Positions 13,071-23,800 of a stretch of DNA of 64,000 nt are shown here, in pieces (positions within the stretch are counted from its first letter, which is position 1; each line of letters starts with the position of its first letter). This DNA comes from Nipponacmea schrenckii (Eukaryota; Mollusca; Gastropoda; Lottiidae), in assembly GCA_030562195.1 (NCBI GenBank), contig JAUJPP010000001.1:10904472-10968471 (forward strand), read 5' to 3'. Both the position numbers and the translations under genes were made by a program. The notes beneath the pieces were generated by a model. It was given only the letters and a program-made list of their open reading frames with translations, was not told the origin of the DNA and made no database searches.

Positions 13071-13074
13071 CACA

Positions 13075-13373
13075 TTAAAGGGATACTTCGTCTCAGCATG
13101 AACATAAAATTTAAGTTAAATTCATCAGTGAACATAAAGTAACAGAATACCTTAAAATCTGGAAAACTTTCAAAAGTAAGTCATTTTGAAAAACGCCTAA
13201 TCAATTTATTAAGCGTTTTTCAATAATCAAATCAAACATCAAATGGGATATTTATATTTATTTTTTTATGTTACTTATGGCAGCAGGAATATTTACTGAT
13301 GAATAGAGATTTTATTGGCCGAGTTAAAAAATTAAAACTTTTGTGTTCATTTTAAGACATATTATCCCTTTAA
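13075..13373 (+). mobile_element. MITE, family A, copy 2
   Basis: About 299 bp bounded by TTAAAGGGATAC on the left and its imperfect complement ATTATCCCTTTAA on the right. The subterminal regions are also mutually complementary (GTCTCAGCATGAACAT against ATGTTCATTTTAAGAC-like sequence, with mismatches), and a central palindrome (GAAAAACGCCTAA / TTAAGCGTTTTTC) lies at 13188-13221. The right third, GGCAGCAGGAATATTTACTG and TTATTGGCCGAGTT, is shared with copies at 1917 and 39332. No ORF. Best preserved of the three. Confidence 0.75.
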
Positions 13374-13387
13374 AACATTAACTAGGA

Positions 13388-13455
13388 AATGAAAAATGAA
13401 ATGAATGGAGTTTTACGTCCTACTCTTCTGCACCTTATGGGCTAATGAAGACGAA
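13388..13455 (-). mobile_element. SINE 3'-tail fragment
   Basis: The plus-strand text ATGAAATGAATGGAGTTTTA followed by CGTCCTACTCTTCTGCACCT is the complement of a SINE tail (AGAAGAGTAGGACG, then CATTCATTTCAT). The same block recurs at about 15840, 16432 and, weaker, 43950. Only the tail is present. Confidence 0.55.
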
Positions 13456-14883
13456 AACATTAACTAGGCAGTTTCCGTAAAGCTGATTGTTGTAAAGAGC
13501 GCTGGTGGAACATCGACAGGCCGTTCGTTTCTCCTATATACAAACTCTCAACGATTAAATATTTATACCTGTAAATTATTTCAATACTGTAATAAATTTT
13601 GAAGAAAAAGTATATACGTTAGATACAATACAGGTGTTATTCACCTATTTTTCTATGTTCCTGAATGCTGAGTAAATTGGAATTTATCGTGATGTCGACC
13701 ATAAAACTTCAATTTCAATAACACAGAAGAACTTGGAAAAATTGATGTTTTTCTGAAAATTTGGGATTCAAAGAAGGCACAATTGTATCGAATGTTGATG
13801 AGTTGCCAACAGAGGGAAGAAGAGTAGTACAAAACTTGTTCAAGTTACCAGTGACAAATTTAAAGTATTTGTTAGGCGTGAGTCAATGTGAAAAACAAAT
13901 ATAATAGATTGATATTACATTGTGCGTTTATAACACATTCGGAGAATTTAATAGGTTTCATCTCTGAGTACAAACAATTCTTACAATGTTTATGTATATT
14001 TGAAAAGAGATAATTTAGTGCCAAGAATTCCAAAGATCAAGTTGAGGTTATAAAGTAAAAGCCAATTATCGTAGCGTTTATTATCATATTATTATACCGG
14101 ACCATTATATATTTTCATGATATACATGTAAATGTCCAAATTAAAATATGATTAGACAATTATATTTAATATCAATGATAATAAGTTTATATATTATATC
14201 AAGTAACGCAGTTATATGGAATACGGCAGGACAGATTTGTTGCCAGATATTTCAATAATTGGAAACAAGACAAATGGATTGGTTTAACACTCCCGGATTT
14301 ACTGGCACTTAGCTCATTTAAATCTATAATGATTGTTGATCATTAAACAGCCCCTTTCATTAAAAGATGGTAACATACGCGTATCGTCAAGGTGAACCAT
14401 TAAAGGGGCATTCTCTTTTGTTGCAGGCCAAAATCTAGGGAAATGTGTAGTTGAAAATATTGTGCATACTGCATCTTGCCGTTAGGGGTTAATTGTTTTA
14501 AAAATCTAGATAGTACAGAGCTGCACTAACTGTCAAAGTTTTGTCGTCTTATGATGCTACCGACTGTCTCGTCTGGTACAACTGACACATGGAATAAGTG
14601 GCAGTCCGTGTTCATTTTGGAACAATAGTTAACAGTTATAAATATTTCTTAATTATATTTATAACTATTACTGTCTGTTATTTTTCACAACTAAAGATTA
14701 GAGTTTTCGCATACTGTAATTATCAAGTAAATTAATAAAAACGATTGATCTGTAGTCCACCTTGTCATTAGTGTATAATCTCAGACATCAATATATTTAA
14801 CCAGCTTACTGAGAAAATCTGATTTCTTTGACGATAGAAAGCGGGCAAGCTTCTTCTAGTTAGACGGACAATATTCATCTCAA

Positions 14884-17800
14884 ATGGATTCTCAACTTTT
14901 CTGCAATAATACGGTAAGTGTGTAAAACAAAGTATTGTCTAATAATGTAGTTAAAGAAATATGTTATATTTGGGAAATTTAACCCATTGGTGGAATATAA
15001 AAATAAACTTACGCGGTATTTGGTATTACCCTCATGGCGTCATCTATGAGCAATAATAAAGCAACATGTCTTTGACAGTAATATGAAACGTTTTTAAGAA
15101 AAATGAATTTCGAAGCCGTGTTTTGAGATCTTATTGGTTAGATTGTCTCATAATTTTCTTTAGAAATATTTGTGATACATGATACATGATAATATCTACA
15201 AATAATCTTAAAAACAGAAAAAGCCAGGTACTGGACAATATGTACAAATTAAATGTTTATTGATTTATTCGATATTCATACAGGATAACTAGTTTTTTCC
15301 TGCAATATAAGCTTAGTGAAGTGTTTATTAACAAACATATCCAATATGAAATACAGGTCCGGCCGGCCTCTAAGAACCCAGGATGTACCCGAAGATTAAA
15401 AGGGATTGTAAGGAGATTTTTCTGAAAATGGTATATGTTTTGAGAGCACTGGTAACATCAATTGCATCATTCCAATATTCAGTCAGACATCAGTGATTCC
15501 TGCTATTCCACTACATGTATATAATAATTGTTTAATAACGCCACTTTCCGCCAAAAACTCTTAATCACTTTAAGGCCCCTCGCGTTTAATGCCGTCATCC
15601 GAAACCTAGTTTTAGTGAATTGCAGGAACCACAGAAGTTTGATATCAGTGTATCCGATATAGATAACAACTAACAATCTCTTTCCAATCCCTTTTCAATT
15701 TTACCGTCAACCAAGAATTTCATGTACCGGTATGAGAATGTTCAATTCATCAGTTGTAGACGGATATAGCCGTATTACATACATAAACCATTATCTAACA
15801 CAAATCTCGCGACAAATTGTCTTCAATAATTCTGAATTATATGAAATGATTGAAGTTTAACATCCTACTCTTCTGCACCTAATAGGTTAATGTAATTTTG
15901 CCATTAGCCTTCTCGGTTTCCAACTGTTGGGAGATCTTTTACGTACCCGGTATATTTTCCATCCGAACGACAATACACTAGTTTCCTATTTCAACCGACT
16001 TTCACCTTCACCATGTATTTCCAAAGTGAAACCGGTTTGATAAATCCTAAAGTTCATCTTTAATTTAGCCGGGATTGAACCCAGGACGAGCAAGCAATTA
16101 CTATGTATATTGACTTCCTTAAGTGGCATTTAGTAGTTGGAGAATATATATCAGGACACAATTATATGGATAACAACTACTTTATTAAATAATTTGCGAC
16201 GTTTCAACGAGGATGCTCCCGTCTTCCCATCATTGCTTGATAAAGACGGGAGCATCCTCGTTGAAACGTCGCAAATTATTAAATAAAGTAGTTGTTATCC
16301 ATATAATTGTGTCCTGATATACTATGTATATATGCAGCCCTAGTAAATTTATCGGCATACTTGAGCAACCTTTTAAACGTTATGACCAGTGTTTCAGACT
16401 TTTTGAACGATGAAGCTCATGCAATTCCAGAAAATGAAATGAAATTTATAGAATTTCGCGTCCTACTCTTCTGCACCTTAATGGCTAATATAACGGGCAA
16501 CATCATGCAATGTGCAATGAGGGAAATTTTGCCAGGATCATGCAATTCCAGAAACACACCTAAATATTATGATGTCAGTATCGCATAACGGTGTTGGTGT
16601 TCCAACGGGAAAAGATTTTTTTGTATTCTACGATTTAATTTATCTTCCTGGAAATAAATGTGGAATTATCCCCAAAGCAATTGTCAAGCATTTATCTACG
16701 GAATCACTGGCTTAAAAGCAATATTCCAGGTGAGCGATTGTGAACGGTTATATAAAATTACATACCAATTAGTATTATCAAAGGTTAAATAATTGATGAA
16801 AGTGTTGAAACATACCAGTTCGGACATTGTGGGATTCTACTATATATGGGACTATATATAATTACCAATCTACGTGTTAATACATTCATAGAAATATAAG
16901 TATATAAACCACCGCCATATACATTCTACCTTGAGGTGCATAGAATACACAGCTTGGATTTAGAGATCGGTGTTGGTATTTCATAAGTGAAATTCAACTG
17001 GTCTATTTATTCGTTCTATTGAGATTTAACTGATCTATTGGCCGTTCTTCTGGGGCTAACTTGATCTATTATTCGTTCTAAGACTTACCTGACCCAACAT
17101 CCCATTGATATACCCGATCTTTATTCTTCAGTAGCTGTGGGGCCGTGTTGACTGTCGAGCATAATTATTTCACCGTTGAAAGATATACAACACTATCCCC
17201 TTTTTCTACCTTTATTCTTCTTGAGAGAACTTAATATTATAAACTGTAGTATACTAGACGATATTTTAATGATTACTAAATGACGTAAATAAGTTTAAAT
17301 AGTAATGGAAAGTTTCGGCTTGGTTTCAAAACTATTTTGTGATAAATTTTCATAAGTGAACTTGGGCGTATGAGCGAGTAAGCCAAATAACAAAGTAATT
17401 GCAAGTCCTCTTCTTTCAATGCCATTTTGATTCAAGTGAAATGTTGCTTCAAAATTTCCGTAGAGATAAATGTCTACATAGACACCCTTGAGAGACAAAA
17501 TAGCCCACTCTATTACATCTTTTCAGATCAATAAACCACAGCTTGCAGCGAGACTCGTTTATTCGTTACTGAGTTATTAGTTTATATAAAAATGTCATAT
17601 CATAGATATAAATGACGTTTTTTAATTTATTTATCTTTAATGGTCCATGAGTTTAAGAGTAAAGCTGTGAGTATTTTTAAAATTCTGTTAAATTCAGTTA
17701 ACTTGTAATTTTGAATTTCTTCTCATGAATACTTCTTCGATAAACTTGACTTGTACCAATTTACGTATACATGTACATTATTTTTATTGCGGATATGCTT

Positions 17801-20800
17801 TTTTGGTTATCTGCATGTTTGTTGAATTGGTTCAGACGACACAAGTTGGAAATTATGGTACAAAATTTGCCGTTGATTATATTGGAACATACACATACGG
17901 GAATTTTATTGTGCATTAACTATTTTTGGTTTTAACAAATTTTCTACGCGGTAAGAATGTCGTGAGACGTCTTTGGTGTGAAAAGTTTAATCAATGTTTA
18001 TATTAAATGTTATGGAAACAGTAATTCAAGGCCTCCTTAACGGTAAAATAAATAATATCTGCATGAGAAATTGATAATAATGTGAAAAGCATTAGCATAA
18101 GACAATCGACTTTATATGTAAGAAAGTAAGTAAGCGTCATTTTACAACGTTTTGTAACGTTATCATTCAGCTCTGTAAAATGACGCTTACTTACTTTCTA
18201 ACATATAAAGTCGAGGTGGTGATTCAAATGTTACTCAACTACGTTCTTGTTTTTTATTTCTATATAAGAATCATACGTAGTAGCCTATCGGATAGTCTTA
18301 TGCTACTGCTTTGTATATTATCCGATTACACACTGCAAGCTTTCACCCTTCACTAATTTTAAATTAGTCATAACACAATGGCAAAATCTATACGAGGTAA
18401 TAAAAGTAGACTATATGTAGGTCGATACCATGTACAATATCACAAAAGGCTTCGGAAATCTTAAATCTGCTAACATATCTCATGACATTTCATTCTCTAT
18501 ATACAGACGAATTTACAGGGTACCATTTTAGGGTCATTTTGATAGCGACTTTCATAAGCGGTTAGGACGAATTTGCTATTCTTACGACATTTACTTTGCG
18601 ATCAAATTGGGAAATCCTGGAAACAAGGGCTTTTTAATTACCTCCAGAAAATACAATATAATAAAAATGCCATTTAATTGTCTATCTATAACAATACTTG
18701 ATCAAGTCGTTTGATGTCCAATTTATTTGTTCAATTACCTCGTGGCCTCAGTGCGTTTTAATGCTTTTTTTGTTTTGCCCTTACTTGCACTAGACAATTA
18801 TCACAAAAAAGATAATGCGTAATTTCTGATCTGAAACGAAATACTATGGTATCCTATCGGGATATCCGATCGCCTCCTCAACACGTCCGAAGTAATACCT
18901 TTTTTTCTCTGTTGACATGTATTCTAACCATTTTACGAGTTGTTTTGTTAATATTTGACGGAGAAAGATACATTCTTCATAATAGGACATATTTGTTCAT
19001 CGATCTGCACAGTATAAGAGCAAATTCGTGAATGAGGAGTCGCTATGATTGGCTCAAAATGATCATCTATTATGAATTTTCTTTTTCAACAGAGAACACA
19101 ATATATATTTCTTGTTAAGTAAGCATGGTTTAACGTGGTTAGTAACGGAAGCAGCAGGATTGAAATTTCCTGTGAAACTATTGATAATATTTACTGGAGC
19201 TTGTTTTGAAAATTTCTATTTAGGATTCATTATCAGTCTATTTAGTACAACGAATCGAATATCTAACAATTTATCTCCCACCAACAGGTAACTGAAATCA
19301 AGTCTATAGCATTTTTTTTTTTTACAACGACCGAACGTAAGGCAGAATTTTAATGATTATCAATATTTTGACAAAATGTTTTTCTTTTGTAGATTGAGGT
19401 GACCAATAATTGTACGATGGCAAACAGCAGTAACATTGTAGGCGATGGTGGTTTGGGAAACTACCTTAATGGTACAGAAAAACTGATGACAACCTTCGTT
19501 GCACCATTACTCGAAACCAAACCAATATTGTCTATAATTTATATATCAATTCTCTCAGTTGCATTCCTGATTGGTACTGTTGGTAATACCCTAACCATCA
19601 TTATATCATCCATCAGCAAAAATGTGAACAAAGTTGGCCGTGAATTTCTCATTAATTTAGCTTTAGCGGATTTATGTGTATCTGGATTTGCTGATCCTAT
19701 GTGCATTGTTGGTAAGTTTGCCTTGTTTATCTAATGCAATCTAAATACAATAGCTCACTTGTCTTGCATTCAGTTGCGTTATTGTTTTACAAATTCTAAT
19801 AGCTTTTGGTGTTTTATTTAGGATATAATTCTCAGTGTGTATTTCACGATATGCGACTTCATTAATTTATTGTCAGATTATTTGAGAAACAGGGATATGG
19901 ATACTCTCCTAAAGAAACACTGGCCCAGGTTACAAGTAGAGACTCTTCTTTGAATTTCAGTATATATAACTTGGATAAGAAATTATCTTCTTCTGAAGAA
20001 ATTTACAGGATAAAGCAATGATAAAAAAATGGAAAGTGATTACTTCATGGAGTTAATGAAAGGGGATCTAATCTACCATGTACAAGAATATTACTCTGAT
20101 TTTTATTCCTTTCGTAAGCAGTCATCAAAAGTTTGGTAAAGATATTAGGAAATTCATCCTGGTATTTTTAGCTGTAGAATTGTAGCTGGCGACAAAAGTT
20201 ATAATCTGATTGCCATGCTGGATATTTAGACCGTGAGGTACATCTGTTTGTAATTGGTCTATCCAGAAACTCTGTATTCGCTTTGTTTTAGGTTTGATTG
20301 TTGTAGTAACCGATACCTTTTGGTCACAACAAGATCTTCAATGTAATGATTGGTTGAATTGAAATGGTTCGCGATTGGTCTATCTTTCTGATCTAGAATG
20401 TCAAAGCGATTACCGCTACAACGAGTACGCAACCTTTTTGGGTTTCGCCAATGCATTGTACATCGCATCCGAGAACCTTCACATGGTACCGAACCGAATC
20501 CGTTAGGGAGAGGAGGGGCTAGCTAATTTTTGTTCTCAATGGCCAAAAGAGTGTCGTTTTTAATTTTGCGCAAAAAACGTTTTGAGTAACCTCGCTCCCT
20601 CAGTTTATCAAATACGAGTTCGCATGCCAAATCAAAATCTGTCTTTCTTGACAAATTCTGTTTAATTTGCGATTTTATTATACCAGAAAATAAAATAAAA
20701 ATCGGTGTGTCAGTTTCTTTAAAAAATACTTTAATATCCAGATTTTTTATTTGGTTGAAACTCGGTTCGTTGAATATTCAAGAAATTCATGCTATTTTCC

Positions 20801-23800
20801 TACATGTTTGCTGTAAGTTTTAAAGAAGGGTGACAATTATTTAGAATTTCGTAATACTCCTAAAAGTTTTCCAAAGATTCTGTCCAAATAAATAAAATAT
20901 AGTAAATGTTTCCATTGAAAAGGAAGTCATTTCGCGTGAAACATATTTCAAATAAATCTAAAATTTCTTTGTCTTGACGTTCAGGATTTGGATTTCTGAG
21001 AAAGGCTTTTCGAACAGCGTCTTAAACAGATTTGTTATTAATATTCGTGTAAATGCTCGTAACATCTAAAGAAATAGACATCGAATTGTCTTGTATATCT
21101 CATTTTGTTTAAAATCGGTAGTGTCTTTCAAGTACGACGGGTCCTTGCAAGCCAATGGCAGTAAAAAAAAGCTCAATATATTCGGAAACTTGGTAGGTTT
21201 CACTAAAGCAGTCAGATATAGTCGGTCTGCCCTTGTATTCTGTTTGCGAGATATTCAGATTCCGGATTTTTATGAATTTTCGGTATATGTGGCGTTGGTG
21301 CACTCCAGTTTTGCACTAAGAAAAGTCATATTGAGAATTAAATAAAAAGCCTTCTTGTACTAAAATGTTTCAAATACTGTTAATCTGTTTAGCTGTTTCT
21401 AGAAAAATTGGTTGGTCCAGTTCACGGTAGTGATTTACATTATTTAGTTGTGATTCTATTTCAAAAACATAGTCCTCGCGATTTTGAATGACACAGAAAT
21501 TGTCCTTGTCATTCCTGTGGATTATAATTGTCTGGTTATTTTTCAAAGTAGTCAAGAGCGTTCAAAATTGGTAAGGTTGTTCTTTTCATACTAGAGGTAA
21601 ACGGGAAACTTTTTCGTATAAACTATCGCATTTACTCAAAATATTATGGTCAATCGCATAAATCTGGTGGATTCCAGCCAGACTTGTCTACAAATGAAGT
21701 TCGCTTTCCACGACCTAAATTTTCACGGAAGAAAAAATTTAGATTATAAGTCCTAACGACGTGCTCAATTGACGACAAAATTAGTACGCGTGAAAGAGTT
21801 TTAAATGTATAGGGATGAAAGTAAGACCTCTATCTAAAACTCTTTCTTCAAGGGGAGAACGTTTGCGTGGGCTCAGATTCACGATGGTCTGGCCTAGCTT
21901 TGGCAGTGGGGACCATCCGGTGGATGTGGTCCGAAAGAACGTCAATCATTCCGGTGAAACGGGGAATTGTTTTTGCGTCGAAGGAGGGTTATGGTATAAT
22001 AGGTCGTTGAATCTTCTGAGGTTAGTGGCTAACATGGGATCTGGATCTGGAAGTTGGAGATTTTTAGAGAACAGAATTTGGGTTACAAACAGTGAAGCTG
22101 AGGTTATTTGGATTAAGCCAATTGATCAATTCCATCGTCGGTGGATGGATTCACCAGACTCTTCCCTGTTGTTCCATCCAATGCGGCATAAAACCTTCTT
22201 TGGAAAAGTGAATGGAGAAATCTTTGAAAGTAAATGGGTTATATGTTGTACACGGGCACCAGGGCAGGATTCGGCCTGAGTATCAGGATCAATAGTTGGT
22301 ATTTTACTAATGTTTGTGTGAAAAGTTTAATAAATGTTTATATCAAATATGTTATGGAAACAGTAATTCAAGGCCTCCTTAACGGTAATTGACGATGACA
22401 AAGAGTGTCGTCCATTGCAATCTGATAGATAAAATATAAAATATGTATGTTTTATTCTTTCCACATACGGCGAGGTGTAGACAATCGGATGGATATGTAT
22501 CTTGTATGGCGATTTGGACTGTAAAGGATAAGCAATTTTACAGGGTTGATATTTGCTTGTTAGTTTGATGTAAATAAAGATGCATGTTGTCATGTAATAT
22601 GATCAAATTTAATTTGACTTTTTATTTAAAGTCTTTTTGACGTGTAGAAAGCCTCGGTATTTGAATCACTTAAACATAATTTTTAAGGATGAGCACATTT
22701 TCTGAGTTTATTATTTATATAATTAAACACAACATGCAATTGGGAAAAAAGGATGTAACATAAAATATTTATTAATAAGTTATCCATAAATGAACTTAAA
22801 GCATGAAATAATTTGCGCAGGTGAAATCGTTTTGATTGATTTAGATTCGATTGTTCTAGACTTTAATATTCATTGTAGGTCATTCTTAGTATAATTCTAT
22901 CTAAATCTGTAAAGCTGCAGTAACAAAATTTATATTATAAGTATTTGGCATTAGTGAGATTAAGCGTGAATTGTCAGTCTTAAATCAACTTCCGTCATAT
23001 AAGTAATTATCATAGACTCATCGTCTTTTAATCACTACTGCCACGTGAGCACGATGACTGACTAGCATAAGGATTAGCTTGAAATAAGAAATCTTCTGCG
23101 GGCAAGATAGTTAATAATAAGTCTAATTTGTGAAAGTGTTTGTTTAATATATTCATGCCTGTTAATTGGTAAAAGTTTTTTCGGTCTATGCTCTATGCAA
23201 GTACAGAGTCGTAACCAGTTTTTTTTCCATGAGGCAAACATCCTTTCAAGTCATTATTGTGTTGTAATTCAGCTGACAATGCTTTTAGTTCGTCATATTC
23301 GAACTTGGCCCCCATCTTCTAAATTCCAATGCTCACACTAAGTTTCATAAAAATGAATAGAAAAAAGTAGTTTCTATTGCACCCACAATTTGAATTTGAA
23401 CGCGATTTTACTAAGTCAAGGGCAATAACTCAAGAACTGTTTATCGAAAAATAGTCAAATGCGAACTAGACTGCAACAACAAATGATGACGGACGGACCG
23501 ACCGACCGACGGACAGGGTGACAACATACGTCCACATATTCATGTAAGCGTATAAAATTTTTAATAAACCGCCAAAACTATTCAGATTGTTTCTGCAAAC
23601 ATTACGTTGTTTATTTGACAGTGTGGTTTGTTTTGAAGCATGTCATTGGATCCGCCAAAGCTACGCGTACAACTAATTTGACCGCAAATTCTGACCGGTC
23701 AATAACAAATTCATTTATTTTACCACCACAGAACACTTGCAGCCGATGATACCGGAGGGATTTTTCTGTCTCCAGTAATCACATTGGTATGAATGAGGCT

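Larger units (their letters stand above)
19890..22315 (-). mobile_element. Penelope-like retroelement, decayed and 5'-truncated copy 2 (GPCR intron 2)
   Basis: Same family and order as copy 1 (9220-11600). Minus-strand pieces: SGNH-like segment (about 22310-21890), RT N-terminal region (21555-21370: TLKNNQTIIIHRNDKDNFCV, then ESQLNNVNHYRELDQP), RT middle (21303-21109: GRPTISDCFSETYQVSEYIE), a fragment near 21000 and the GIY-YIG end (20468-20200). It keeps RT segments deleted from copy 1. The coding 5' end stops abruptly at 22315, where the 70-bp repeat begins, consistent with 5' truncation. Confidence 0.8.

Noticed and set aside
14349..14417. Short inverted pair GCCCCTTT / AAAGGGGC as a MITE
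   Set aside because: Only eight bases match, and no other copy was found in the window.
16307..16588. 93-codon plus-strand ORF
   Set aside because: Runs through a foldback arm and a SINE fragment; the coding appearance is accidental.
21815..22279. 154-codon plus-strand ORF
   Set aside because: Antisense to the SGNH-like segment of PLE copy 2.
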